Assembly (NCBI RefSeq): GCF_035762905.1 | Contig: NZ_DASUCC010000076.1 | Coordinates: 1 to 64,000 of the forward strand | Direction: 5' to 3' | DNA: 64,000 nt | Origin: DASYTH01 sp035762905 | GTDB lineage: Bacteria > Actinomycetota > Actinomycetes > Mycobacteriales > Pseudonocardiaceae | Shown here: positions 7,142-16,530 of the stretch, in pieces | Position numbering within the stretch: position 1 is the first letter of the stretch | How the letters are laid out: each line of letters opens with the position of its first letter | Program-made: the position numbers and the translations under genes | The notes under the pieces: model-generated | Told to the model about the DNA's origin: nothing | The model's input: the letters and a program-made list of their open reading frames with translations, nothing else | The model's database searches: none

Positions 7142-9934
7142 ATGCCAACCGCCGCGGCCCCGACCGGACTCCGCTTCGAGCACCATGCGGCGCCGGCCAT
7201 CGGCATCGGCCACCGCCGGCCCCGGCTGTCCTGGTACCTCCCCGAGGCCGAACCCGGGTTCCGGCAACGGGAGTACGAGCTCGAGCTGACCCCGGCCAGC
7301 GGCGCCACCCGGCGCCACGTGGTGGCATCCGCCGAACAGGTGCTGGTGCCCTGGCCCGGCGAGCCGCTGGCCGCGCGCGAGCGGATCCGGGTCCGGGTCC
7401 GCGTCGGCGACGGCACCGACCGGACCGCGTGGAGCGAGCCGGGAACCGTTGAGGCGGGCCTGTTCGAGCCCGGCGACTGGACGGCGCGATTGATCAGCCC
7501 GCGCACCCTCGGCGGCATCGCGGCGCCCGCCCCCGTCCTGCGCGGCGGGCTGCACGTGCCGGGCGTGGTGGCCGCCGCCCGGCTCTACCTGACCGCGCAC
7601 GGGGTCTACGTCGCCGAGCTGAACGGCCAGCGGGTCGGCGACCACGTACTGGCGCCGGGCTGGACCAGCTACTCGCACCGGCTGCGCTACCAGACCCACG
7701 ACGTCACCCACCTGGTCCGGTCCGGCGACAACGTCGTCGAGGCGCTGCTCGGCAACGGGTGGTACCGCGGCCGGCTGGGCTTCGTCGGCGGCCGCGCGCT
7801 CTACGGCGACCGGCTGGCGCTGCTGGCCCAGCTCGAGGTGACCACGGTGGACGGTGCGGTGCACGTCCTGGCCACCGACGGATCGTGGACCGCGCGGGCG
7901 AGCGGCGTCCTGGCCGACGACCTCTACGACGGGCAGCGCACCGACCTGCGTGCCGGAACCGATGCCGCCGAGCCGGTCGACGTGCTGGACACCGACCTGA
8001 CGCTGCTGGTCGCCCCGGACGGCCCGCCGGTCCGGGTGACCGGCACCGTGCCCGCGGTCGAGGTACGCACCGCGCCGTCCGGCGCCACCCTGGTGGACTT
8101 CGGCCAGAACCTGGTCGGCTGGATCCGGCTGCGGGTGCGGGATGCCGCACCGGACGCCGAGGTCGTGCTGCGGCACGCCGAGGTGCTCGAGAACGGCGAG
8201 CTGGGCGTGCGCCCGCTGCGCACGGCGGCGGCCACCGACAGCTACCTGCTGCCCGGCGGCGACGCACTGCTCGAACCGGCGCTGACCTTCCACGGCTTCC
8301 GCTACGCCGAGGTGACCGGCGTTCCGGGGCTGCGCGCCGAGGACGCCGAGGCCGTGGTGATCGGCACCGACCTGCACCGCACCGGCGAGTTCGAGTGCTC
8401 GCACCCGCTGCTCAACCGGTTGCACGACAACGTGGTCTGGAGCGCCCGCGGCAACTTCCTCGACGTGCCGACGGACTGCCCGCAGCGCGACGAGCGGCTG
8501 GGCTGGACCGGCGACATCCAGGTCTTCGCCCCCACCGCCTGCTTCCTGTTCGACAGCGCGGGTTTCCTCACCTCGTGGCTGGCCGACCTGGCCGCCGAGC
8601 AGTTCCCGGACGGGTCGGTCCCGATCGTCGTGCCGGACGTGCTGCCCGGGGCGCCCCGGTCGGTCGCGGCCTGGGGCGACGCGGCCACCGTGGTGCCCTG
8701 GGTGGTCTACCAGCGCACCGGCGACCGGTCCCTGCTGCGCCGGCAGTTGCCCAGCATGCGGGCCTGGGTGGACCACGTCGCGGGCCTGGCTGGCAAGGAC
8801 CGGATCTGGACCGGTGGCTTCCAGTTCGGCGACTGGCTGGACCCGGCCGCGCCGCCGGACGACCCGTTCGCCGCGCGCACCGACCCGGACGTGCTGGCCA
8901 CCGCCTGCCTGGCCCGGTCCGCCGGCATCGTCGCGGCGGCGGCCGGTGCGCTCGGCGAGGACGAGATCGCCCGGCAGTACGCGGAGCTGGCCGAGCAGGT
9001 GCGGGACGCGTTCCGGCGCGAGTACGCCACCGCGGCCGGGCGGATCGTCACCGACGCGGCCACCGGCTACGCCATGGCGCTGGACTGGGCGCTGCTTCCG
9101 GACGGCGAGCAGCGCGACCGGGCCGGCGACCGGCTGGCGGATCTGGTGCGCGGCGCGGGTTTCCGCACCTCCACCGGCTTCGTCGGCACCCCGCTGATCA
9201 TGGACGCGCTGACCGCGACCGGACACCTCGACCTGGCCTACCGGTTGCTGCTGCAGACCGGCTGTCCGTCCTGGCTCTATCCGGTCACGATGGGCGCGAC
9301 CACGGTGTGGGAGCGGTGGGACAGCATGCTGCCGGACGGCACCATCAACCCCGGCGACATGACCTCGTTCAACCACTACGCGCTCGGCGCGGTGGCCGAT
9401 TGGCTGCACCGCACGGTGGCCGGACTGGCCCCGGCCGAACCCGGCTACCGCGAGCTGGCCATCCGGCCGCGCCCCGGTCCCGGACTGTCCGCCGCGTCCG
9501 CCCGGCACCACACGCCGTACGGCCCGGCCGCGGTGTCCTGGCAGCGCACCGCCGGCACGCTGCACCTCACCGTGACCGTGCCGGTCGGCAGCACCGCCAC
9601 CGTGCACGTTCCCGGTGCGCCGGAACCGGTCGTGGTCGAGCACGGCGAGCACGCCTTCCAGGTGCCGGATCCGGTGCTCGATCCGGCCCTGCCCGCCGAG
9701 CCGACCGTGCGCGACGTGCTCGACCACGAGCCCACCTGGGCCGCGGTCGTGGCCGCCGCCACCGAAACGGGCGCCGCCCGCGACGAACCCCATGCCGCCG
9801 CCCGGGTTTCCCGGTTCCTCGACGCGCCGGCCACCACGCTGCCCGAGGTGCTCGGCGGCCTGGCCCGGCGGGCCGACGAACTGCACAGCCGTCTCGATCC
9901 GTTGCTCGGCCGGACCGCCCACGCCGGCGAGTGA
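7142..9934 (+). CDS. alpha-L-rhamnosidase, GH78
   Basis: 930 residues, starting MPTAAAPTGLRFEHH. It has no signal peptide, so it acts in the cytoplasm on imported rhamnosides. The order fits GH78: an Ig-like N-terminal domain, the carbohydrate-binding region (about 150-320), the linker with FHGFRYAEVTG (near 385), then the (alpha/alpha)6 barrel. The barrel carries the family motif TDCPQRDERLGWTGD (about 440-456, holding catalytic acidic residues) and ends in a beta-sandwich. The next gene, the sugar-binding lipoprotein, starts 25 bp downstream, so enzyme and transporter form one operon. Confidence 0.93.
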   Translation: MPTAAAPTGLRFEHHAAPAIGIGHRRPRLSWYLPEAEPGFRQREYELELTPASGATRRHVVASAEQVLVPWPGEPLAARERIRVRVRVGDGTDRTAWSEPGTVEAGLFEPGDWTARLISPRTLGGIAAPAPVLRGGLHVPGVVAAARLYLTAHGVYVAELNGQRVGDHVLAPGWTSYSHRLRYQTHDVTHLVRSGDNVVEALLGNGWYRGRLGFVGGRALYGDRLALLAQLEVTTVDGAVHVLATDGSWTARASGVLADDLYDGQRTDLRAGTDAAEPVDVLDTDLTLLVAPDGPPVRVTGTVPAVEVRTAPSGATLVDFGQNLVGWIRLRVRDAAPDAEVVLRHAEVLENGELGVRPLRTAAATDSYLLPGGDALLEPALTFHGFRYAEVTGVPGLRAEDAEAVVIGTDLHRTGEFECSHPLLNRLHDNVVWSARGNFLDVPTDCPQRDERLGWTGDIQVFAPTACFLFDSAGFLTSWLADLAAEQFPDGSVPIVVPDVLPGAPRSVAAWGDAATVVPWVVYQRTGDRSLLRRQLPSMRAWVDHVAGLAGKDRIWTGGFQFGDWLDPAAPPDDPFAARTDPDVLATACLARSAGIVAAAAGALGEDEIARQYAELAEQVRDAFRREYATAAGRIVTDAATGYAMALDWALLPDGEQRDRAGDRLADLVRGAGFRTSTGFVGTPLIMDALTATGHLDLAYRLLLQTGCPSWLYPVTMGATTVWERWDSMLPDGTINPGDMTSFNHYALGAVADWLHRTVAGLAPAEPGYRELAIRPRPGPGLSAASARHHTPYGPAAVSWQRTAGTLHLTVTVPVGSTATVHVPGAPEPVVVEHGEHAFQVPDPVLDPALPAEPTVRDVLDHEPTWAAVVAAATETGAARDEPHAAARVSRFLDAPATTLPEVLGGLARRADELHSRLDPLLGRTAHAGE

Positions 9935-9959
9935 ACCCGTCCAGTTCCCGGAGGTTTCG

Positions 9960-11279
9960 ATGAAACCCTTCCCCAAGCGCCGCTTGGCGCTGGTCATCCC
10001 GGTGTGCGCCGCGCTCGCCCTGGTCGGCTGCAGTCCCGGCTCGCTCGGTTCCAGTGCGGGCGACGGCAAGGTCACCCTGACGTTCCTGGTCGACAACAAC
10101 GAGGCGAGCACCAAGCCGGCCGATGCGCTGGCCCGCGAGTTCACCGCCAAGAACCCGGACATCACGGTCAAGGTCGAGGTGCGCCCGCAGGGCGGCGAGG
10201 GCGACAACGTGGTGAAGACCCGACTGTCCACAGGGGACATGACCGACGTGTTCCTGTACAACTCGGGCTCGCTGCTCCAGGCGCTCAAGCCGCAGGAGAC
10301 CCTGGTGTCACTGAAGGGCGAGGGGTTCCTGAACAACGTCCAGGAGACGTTCTTCCCCACCGTCTCGGTCGGCGAGGACGTCTACGGGGTGCCGTTCGGC
10401 ACCGCGGTCGGCGGCGGGATCCTGTACAACCGCGCCGTGTACAGCCGGCTCGGCCTGCAGGTGCCGAAGACCTGGGCCGAGTTCATGGCCAACAACGCCA
10501 AGATAAAGGCCGCCGGGGTTGCCCCGGTGATCCAGACCTACCAGGACACCTGGACCTCGCAGCTGTTCGTGCTCGGCGACTTCCACAACGTCGCCGCGGC
10601 CGAGCCGAACTTCGCCGACGACTACACCGCGAACAAGGTCAAGTACGCCACCTCGGCCGCGGCCCTCAAGGGTTTCCAGCGCCTGCAGACCGTGCACGAG
10701 GCGGGCTACCTCAACGAGGACTTCGCGGCGGCGAAGTACGAGGACGGCCTGCGCGAGCTGGCCACCGGAACCGGCGCCCACTACCCGATCCTGACCTTCG
10801 CCGTCGGCGCGCTGACGGCCAGCCACGCGGCCCAGATCAACGACATCGGGTTCTTCGCCCAGCCCGGCGACGACGCGGCCAAGAACGGGCTCACCGTGTG
10901 GACCCCCGGCGGCATCTATATTCCCAAGACCACGGAGGGAGCCCAGCTGGATGCCGCCAAGAAGTTCCTCGCCTTCATCGCCAGCCCGGACGGCTGCCGG
11001 GTGCAGACCGAGGCGTACACCCCGACCGGGCCGTACCTGGTGAAGGGTTACGAGCTGCCGAGCGACCTGCCGCAGGCGGTCAAGGACATGCTGCCGTACT
11101 TCGAGTCCACCGGCACCACCACGCCGGCACTGGAGTTCCTGTCCCCGGTGAAGGGTCCGGCGCTGGAACAGATCACGGTCGAGGTGGGATCCGGCATCCG
11201 CTCCGCGGCCGACGGCGCCGCGCTCTACGACCAGGACGTGCAGAAGCAGGCCAAGCAGCTCGGGCTGCCAGGCTGGTAG
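9960..11279 (+). CDS. sugar ABC transporter substrate-binding lipoprotein
   Basis: 439 residues from ATG with a GGAGG site upstream. A lipoprotein signal peptide ends in a lipobox LVGC near residue 22-24. The rest is a bacterial extracellular solute-binding protein family 1 fold (VTLTFLVDNNEASTKPADAL, VKVEVRPQGGEGDNVV, PFGTAVGGGILYNRAVY). By position between the GH78 gene and two permeases it should capture rhamnosides or rhamnose-containing oligosaccharides at the outer face of the membrane. Confidence 0.92.
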   Translation: MKPFPKRRLALVIPVCAALALVGCSPGSLGSSAGDGKVTLTFLVDNNEASTKPADALAREFTAKNPDITVKVEVRPQGGEGDNVVKTRLSTGDMTDVFLYNSGSLLQALKPQETLVSLKGEGFLNNVQETFFPTVSVGEDVYGVPFGTAVGGGILYNRAVYSRLGLQVPKTWAEFMANNAKIKAAGVAPVIQTYQDTWTSQLFVLGDFHNVAAAEPNFADDYTANKVKYATSAAALKGFQRLQTVHEAGYLNEDFAAAKYEDGLRELATGTGAHYPILTFAVGALTASHAAQINDIGFFAQPGDDAAKNGLTVWTPGGIYIPKTTEGAQLDAAKKFLAFIASPDGCRVQTEAYTPTGPYLVKGYELPSDLPQAVKDMLPYFESTGTTTPALEFLSPVKGPALEQITVEVGSGIRSAADGAALYDQDVQKQAKQLGLPGW

Positions 11280-11283
11280 GCAG

Positions 11284-12210
11284 ATGGTCGCCACGGTCAG
11301 CCGGCGCACCAGCGTCAAGGGACCGGGCCGGGCCGCCGCGGCGGCCCGGTCCCGGATCCGGTCGGCCTACCCGCACTGGTTCTACCTGCCGGCCGCGGTC
11401 GTCTACGGCGCGCTGTTCCTGCTGCCCACCGTGGTGTCGTTCTACTTCGCCCTGACCCGGTGGACGTTGTTCGACCAGGAGTTCATCGGGCTGGAGAACT
11501 TCGCGCTGTTCTTCGCCGAGCCGGCACTGGTCAAGGGTCTGGTCAACACGGTGATCTACGCGGTGGTCACGTCCGGGCTCAAGGTCTTGCTCGGGCTGCC
11601 GCTTGCCGTGCTGCTCACGTCGAACATCATCGGCCGGGCCTACCTGCGCTCGGCGGTGTTCTTCCCGGTCCTGGTCAGCACGATCGGCGTGGGCATCACG
11701 TTCACCATCCTGATGCACCCGAGCCAGGGCCTGATCAACGACAGCCTGGCGCTGCTGGGGATCGAGGGCCCGCGCTGGCTGACCGACCCGTCCTACGCGC
11801 TGCTGTCGGTGGCGCTCGTCGACGTGTGGAAGGGCATCGGGCTGGCCACGCTGATCTACATCGCCGGCATCGCGGCCATCCCGCCGGAGTACCTGGAAGC
11901 GGCCAGGGTGGACGGAGCCGGCCGGTGGGCCACGTTCCGGCACGTGCTGCTGCCGCTGTCCCGGCCGGCCACGGTCACCGTGATCATCCTGTCGCTGATC
12001 GGCGGGCTGCGCTCGTTCGACCTGATCTGGGCGATGACCAGGGGTGGGCCGGGCTTCACCTCCGACGTGATCGCCTCGGTGATCTACAAGCAGTACCAGG
12101 CCGGTTTCTACGGTCTGTCCACGGCCGGCAACGTGGTGCTGTTCGTTCTGGTGACGGCGATCGTGCTGCCGCTGGCCTGGTTCCTCGGCCGCAAGGAGGT
12201 GCGGCTGTGA
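11284..12210 (+). CDS. sugar ABC transporter permease, MalF-like
   Basis: 308 residues with about six transmembrane segments, starting near residue 36 (FYLPAAVVYGALFLLPTVVSF). The cytoplasmic EAA loop is visible as EYLEAARVDGAGRWATFRHVLLP, the contact site for the ATPase. It starts 4 bp after the lipoprotein stop and its own stop overlaps the next start in GTGA, showing translational coupling. Confidence 0.92.
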   Translation: MVATVSRRTSVKGPGRAAAAARSRIRSAYPHWFYLPAAVVYGALFLLPTVVSFYFALTRWTLFDQEFIGLENFALFFAEPALVKGLVNTVIYAVVTSGLKVLLGLPLAVLLTSNIIGRAYLRSAVFFPVLVSTIGVGITFTILMHPSQGLINDSLALLGIEGPRWLTDPSYALLSVALVDVWKGIGLATLIYIAGIAAIPPEYLEAARVDGAGRWATFRHVLLPLSRPATVTVIILSLIGGLRSFDLIWAMTRGGPGFTSDVIASVIYKQYQAGFYGLSTAGNVVLFVLVTAIVLPLAWFLGRKEVRL

Positions 12211-13031
12211 AACAGAAGGGCTACCTGCTCGGCGGCGCGGCGATCCTGGTTTCGGTGCTGGTGTTCGTGGTGCCGTTCGCGTTCATCCTGCTCACCGCGG
12301 TCAAGGACCGGCAGCAGGCGGGCCGGTTGGACTTCTCCTGGCCGGACCACTTTCCGGTGGTACAGAACTTCCTGGACGTGGTGCGCGCCCGGGACTACAT
12401 GCTGATCATCGCGTTCGTCAACAGCACGATCCTGACCGTCGGCAGCGTGACCATCCTGGTGATCGTGTCGGCGATGACGGCGTTCGTGTTGCAGCGCAGG
12501 CGAAGCCGGTGGACCGGCCCGGTGAACGTGCTGGTGCTGGCCGGGCTGATCATCCCGCCGGCCGTGGTGCCGACCATCTGGGTGTTGCAGTCGCTCGGCC
12601 TGTTCCGCACGATGTCCGGGCTGATCCTGATCGAGGTCGCGTTCGGACTGTCGTTCTCGGTGCTGCTGTTCCGCAACTTCCTGGCCACCGTCCCACGCGA
12701 GCTGGACGAGTCGGCGATCATCGACGGCGCCGGCCCGGTGCGGCTGTTCTTCGGGGTGGTGTTCCCGCTGCTGCGCCCGATCGCGATCACCGTGATCGTG
12801 GTGCAGTCGGTGGTCATCTTCAACGACTTTGCCAACCCGCTGTACTTCCTGCCAGGCGACCAGAACGCCACGGTTCAGCTCACCCTCTACAACTTCCAGA
12901 GCCAGTACGCCACCCAGTACAACCTGCTGTTCATGAACATCCTGCTGATCACGATCCCGCCGCTGGTGATGTTCATGGTGGCCAACCGCCGGATCGTGGC
13001 CGGGCTGACCACCGGCGCCATCAAGGGCTGA
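12207..13031 (+). CDS. sugar ABC transporter permease, MalG-like
   Basis: 274 residues, GTG start with a GGAGG eight bases upstream, overlapping the previous stop by 4 bp. Six transmembrane segments; the EAA loop is ELDESAIIDGAGPVRLFFGVVFP. It completes the CUT1-type importer. No ATP-binding subunit follows, so the importer probably uses a shared MsiK-type ATPase encoded elsewhere, as is usual in actinomycetes. Confidence 0.92.
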   Translation: MKQKGYLLGGAAILVSVLVFVVPFAFILLTAVKDRQQAGRLDFSWPDHFPVVQNFLDVVRARDYMLIIAFVNSTILTVGSVTILVIVSAMTAFVLQRRRSRWTGPVNVLVLAGLIIPPAVVPTIWVLQSLGLFRTMSGLILIEVAFGLSFSVLLFRNFLATVPRELDESAIIDGAGPVRLFFGVVFPLLRPIAITVIVVQSVVIFNDFANPLYFLPGDQNATVQLTLYNFQSQYATQYNLLFMNILLITIPPLVMFMVANRRIVAGLTTGAIKG

Positions 13032-13032
13032 C

Positions 13033-13047
13033 CGCGAGCGTCTCGCG
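13033..13047. terminator. short hairpin after the rhamnoside operon
   Basis: A CGCGAG stem, CGT loop and CTCGCG stem begin one base after the permease stop. There is no U-run, but this is common for actinobacterial terminators. It probably ends the operon. Confidence 0.4.
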
Positions 13048-13085
13048 TGGACAGCACCGGGTGACGGCCTTACATTCGATGGGTC

Positions 13086-14453
13086 ATGCGCACCACCCTC
13101 GACGCGGTCCGGACGGCTCCGGGCCGGGTTCCGATCTTCGGTCATCTGGCTTCGCTGCTGGTTCGGCCGCTCCCCTTCGTCCGTTCGTTGCCGAAGTACG
13201 GGGATGTGGTTCGGATCTACTTCGGTGGCCGGCCGGTCTACGCGGTCACCAGCCCGGCCCTGCTGCGGGAGCTGGTCGTCGTGCACGCGAACGACTGCGA
13301 CAAGGGCAGCATCTTCGAGGAGGGCAAGACCTACATCGGGGAGGGTCTGATCACCTCGGCGGGGGAACTGCACCACCAGCAGCGCAGGATGATCCAGCCA
13401 GGATTCAACCCGCCGCGGGTCGCGGAGTACGTCCCGTCGATGCGGGACGCGGCGCTCGGGCTGTCCGGCGAGTGGCATGCCGGGCAACCGGTCGAGCTGG
13501 GCAGGGCGATGATGCGGGTGGCCTTCCGGGCGATCACCGGGGTGATGTTCTCCGGGGCGCTGGATCCGGACGCCGAGGAGCGGCTGGTGCGCTCGCTGCG
13601 GTTGCTCATCCGGACCTCGATGGTGCGGGCGCTCGCGCCGGACTTCGTACGCCGGCTGCCGCTGCCGATGAACCGCGACTTCCTCCCGACCGCGGCGGGC
13701 GTGCACCAGATCATCGACGAGCTGCTGCGGCGGTGCGCCGCCGACCCGGACCGCCCGCCGGACCTGGTGCACCTGATGCAGACCGCCGAGCCCGGCATGA
13801 ACCGGCAGCAGCAGTTCGACGAGCTGGTGAACATCATGGTCGCCGGGACCGAGACCACCGGCGCGGCACTGGCCTGGACCTGGTACGAGCTGGCCACCCG
13901 GCCGGAGGTCGGCATCCGGGTGTATCAGGAGATCGACCGGGTGGTGGGTACCCGACCGGTCACCGCCGCCGACCTGGACGCGCTGGAATACAGCCATCGG
14001 GTGTTGTGCGAGGTGCTGCGACAGCGGTCGGTGTGGATCAGCACCCGGCGGGCGCTGCGGCCGCTGCGGCTGGGCGAGTGGGCGATCCCGGCCGGCACCG
14101 AGATGGCGTTCAGCCTCTACGCGCTGCACCACGATCCGGCGCTCTACCCCCGGCCGGACGAGTTCGACCCGGACCGGTGGCTACCCGGAGTGGAGAAGGC
14201 GCGGCCGCGCGGATCGTTCATCCCGTTCCTGGACGGCAACCGCAAGTGCCTCGGCGAATGGTTCGCGTGGACCGAGATGCTCGTGGTACTGGCCACGATC
14301 GCGGCCCGCTGGCGACTGCGGCCGGCACCAGGAGTGACGGTGCACCCGGTTCCGCTGGCCACCATCCGGCCCAGCCGGATGACCATGCTGCCCGAACCGC
14401 GGACCGGCGCCGGGTCAGCCCGGCAGGAGCGCGAGCAGGAAGTTCGGCTGTGA
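13086..14453 (+). CDS. cytochrome P450 paired with a terpene synthase
   Basis: 455 residues. The oxygen-binding I-helix motif AGTETT is near residue 255-260, an ExxR (EVLR) follows, and the haem-thiolate loop FLDGNRKCLG is near 378-387 with the ligand Cys. The layout resembles P450s that oxidise terpenes. Its 3' end overlaps the 3' end of the convergent terpene synthase by 39 bp, so the two are probably a functional pair even though they are not co-transcribed. Substrate and product are unknown. Confidence 0.88.
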   Translation: MRTTLDAVRTAPGRVPIFGHLASLLVRPLPFVRSLPKYGDVVRIYFGGRPVYAVTSPALLRELVVVHANDCDKGSIFEEGKTYIGEGLITSAGELHHQQRRMIQPGFNPPRVAEYVPSMRDAALGLSGEWHAGQPVELGRAMMRVAFRAITGVMFSGALDPDAEERLVRSLRLLIRTSMVRALAPDFVRRLPLPMNRDFLPTAAGVHQIIDELLRRCAADPDRPPDLVHLMQTAEPGMNRQQQFDELVNIMVAGTETTGAALAWTWYELATRPEVGIRVYQEIDRVVGTRPVTAADLDALEYSHRVLCEVLRQRSVWISTRRALRPLRLGEWAIPAGTEMAFSLYALHHDPALYPRPDEFDPDRWLPGVEKARPRGSFIPFLDGNRKCLGEWFAWTEMLVVLATIAARWRLRPAPGVTVHPVPLATIRPSRMTMLPEPRTGAGSARQEREQEVRL

Positions 14454-15428
14454 CCCGCCGGTACGTCCCCGGGCGGTGACGTACCGGCTGTTCGCCGCCG
14501 ACCAGGCGATGTTCCCGCTGATCCAGGTGTGCAGGCCCTCGACGAAGCGGGCCAGTTCGGCGCACCGCCGCGGATGCAGGTGCTGGAAGACGCACCAGTC
14601 GGCCAGCTCGTCCTCGAGAGCCCGCAGCCGGGCGAGCCGCTCGTCGAGCATCGCCGACGCCGCAACGACCGCCTCGGCCAGGTCGCACGCGTGCTGCCGC
14701 TGCAGCACGAACACCAGGTTGCTGACGTTGCCCTCCTCCCGGTCGACGTGCACGGAGAACACGTCGTTGCCCCACAGGGCGATGTCGCCGAGGACGTCGA
14801 GCAGTTCCTGGACCGGCGCGGCGCCGTGCACCCAGCCGGGCAGTTCGTAGCCGCCGCCGAACTCGGACAGGTCCATGGCCGCCCGGATGCCGCCGAACCG
14901 CCGCCTGCGGAACACGTAGGACTCCAGGTCGGGAACGGTGGCGGCGCTCCGGTTGTCCGCCTCCCACCGGCAACCGGCCAGATACTGCCGGGTGTGCGCC
15001 AGGAACCGGCGCTGCCAGCCGGCCGAGCTGCACGCCCGCATGCCGGCCCAGGCCTCGCCGAACCCGGTCGCGAACGGCCCGTCGGCGCCGGTGCGCGGGC
15101 GGCGCGAGTCGAGCCAGGAGATCATCCGCTCGGCCACCAGGTCCACCGCCGCGGCCGGCCGCACGTCCGGCAGCATCTCCAGCTGGTCGTCGAACATCGT
15201 CCAGACGCAGAACCACTGCGCGATCAGCATCAGCCGCTCGGGCAGGGCGTCGGGGTAGATCTGGGCGGTGAGCCGGCCGAGCCGGCTGGTGTCGTAGTAC
15301 CGGGCGGCCTCGGGCGAGCGCAGCAGCCCGCACCGGCGCAGATGGGCCCGCACCTCCCGCTCGGCCTCGGCGGCGAACGGGCTGATCCGGGGAACGAACG
15401 GCGAGCTGGGCATCGCCGGGGCCGTCAT
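14415..15428 (-). CDS. type I terpene synthase (sesquiterpene/diterpene cyclase-like)
   Basis: 337 residues from the ATG at 15428; an ATG 16 codons earlier lacks a visible ribosome site. The acid-rich metal motif reads FDDQLE (near residue 85-90), and the second metal motif reads NDVFSVHVD near 222-230, with Asp where most family members have Glu. The effector Arg and a C-terminal RY pair (NSRYV) are present. Mg2+-dependent ionisation of a prenyl diphosphate followed by cyclisation is expected; the product cannot be read from sequence. It lies downstream of the IclR gene, on the same strand. Confidence 0.85.
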   Translation of the reverse strand: MTAPAMPSSPFVPRISPFAAEAEREVRAHLRRCGLLRSPEAARYYDTSRLGRLTAQIYPDALPERLMLIAQWFCVWTMFDDQLEMLPDVRPAAAVDLVAERMISWLDSRRPRTGADGPFATGFGEAWAGMRACSSAGWQRRFLAHTRQYLAGCRWEADNRSAATVPDLESYVFRRRRFGGIRAAMDLSEFGGGYELPGWVHGAAPVQELLDVLGDIALWGNDVFSVHVDREEGNVSNLVFVLQRQHACDLAEAVVAASAMLDERLARLRALEDELADWCVFQHLHPRRCAELARFVEGLHTWISGNIAWSAANSRYVTARGRTGGSQPNFLLALLPG

Positions 15429-15500
15429 GGTCACCGCGGGCCTCGCATGACCTGACAATAAGGTCAAAACGTCCATATCGTGCCGGCCGGCGGTGCAGGT

Positions 15501-16256
15501 TCACCGGACCGGGGTGTTCAACTCCACCGCGGTCTGGCGCAGCGCCGACCAAACCGATTTCCGCGACACGTCGTTGTGCGCTCCGCACACCGCGAGCGCT
15601 CCGACCAACGCCGACCGGGCCCCGAACACCGGGACCGCAAGCCCGCTGACCTCGGGAACGTACTCCCCGTCGTTGCGCGCCACGCCGGCGTCGCGGATCC
15701 GGCGCAGCTCCTCGGCCAGCGCCTGTGGATGGGTGATCGTGCTGGCGGTGTAGGCCGTCTGGGGCCGGTCCGGCAGGTAGCGCCGCTCGGCATGGGGGGT
15801 GAACGCCAGCAGCACCTTGCCGCTGCACGTGCAATGCGCCGGAACCCAGTGCTGCACCGGGGAGACCCGGTCGACCGCACCGTTGACGTACAGCGCCGCC
15901 TCGAACCGCACCCGGCCGTGCCGCAGGGTGGAGAACGCCACGGCCAGCCCGGTCTCCTCCCGCAGCCGGTCCAGTTGCGGCAGGATCACCCGCTGCCGGG
16001 CCAGGACGCCGGCCGGTTCGACCTGGCCGACCAGCGCCAGCAGTCGCAGTCCCGGCACGTAGTGCTCGCGAACCCGCTCGAGCATCCCGGCGCCGGCCAG
16101 GTCGGACAGGATCCGGGCGGCGGTGGTCTTGGGCAGGTCGGTTCGCCTGGCCACGTCCGAGACCCCGAGCCCCACACTCGATTCGACCAGCGCCTCCAAG
16201 ATCGCCACCGCTCGGTTGAGCTGTCTTCCGTGGTGTTCGGAAGCGCTTTCCGGCAT
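15501..16256 (-). CDS. IclR-family transcriptional regulator
   Basis: 251 residues from ATG at 16256 with GGAGG five bases upstream. The winged helix-turn-helix (about 10-75) includes LGVSDVARRTDLPKTTAARIL. The C-terminal effector-binding GAF-like domain contains VNGAVDRVSPVQHWVPAHCTCSGKVLLA. It sits 72 bp upstream of the terpene synthase on the same strand and may control it, or may serve the sugar genes to the left. Effector unknown. Confidence 0.9.
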   Translation of the reverse strand: MPESASEHHGRQLNRAVAILEALVESSVGLGVSDVARRTDLPKTTAARILSDLAGAGMLERVREHYVPGLRLLALVGQVEPAGVLARQRVILPQLDRLREETGLAVAFSTLRHGRVRFEAALYVNGAVDRVSPVQHWVPAHCTCSGKVLLAFTPHAERRYLPDRPQTAYTASTITHPQALAEELRRIRDAGVARNDGEYVPEVSGLAVPVFGARSALVGALAVCGAHNDVSRKSVWSALRQTAVELNTPVR

Positions 16257-16475
16257 GCCGCCCTCCGGATCCGGCTCCGCCGGCCGGCGCGAAGCAAACG
16301 GTGTGGCGGCTGCAAAGTCCGACCGGTCGTGCCGCCCTGCGGTGCGCTGCCGCGCACGCCGCAGGGGGATCATTCTGCGATCCGCGCCAACCGTTCACCA
16401 AGAGACTTTCGACCCGGAAAGATCTCGGTCGGCCGGAACAAGATCGGTACAGCACACGGATCACGGATTCGGTTA

Positions 16476-16492
16476 CCGGAATAAGATTCCGG
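16476..16492. promoter_or_regulatory. 17-bp inverted repeat between IclR gene and ABC permease
   Basis: CCGGAAT-AAG-ATTCCGG is a perfect inverted repeat. It lies 220 bp upstream of the IclR start and 39 bp beyond the end of the leftward ABC permease gene, so it may be an operator for IclR autoregulation or part of the exporter terminator. The rest of this 274-bp gap shows nothing else clear. Confidence 0.4.
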
Positions 16493-16530
16493 CCTGTTCT
16501 CCTACCATTCCGCTCCGGTTCCGACAAATG

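Noticed and set aside
16239..16251. LacI-like GGAAGCGCTTTCC in the start of the IclR gene
   Set aside because: Not a symmetric palindrome, and it lies inside codons 2-6; probably chance.
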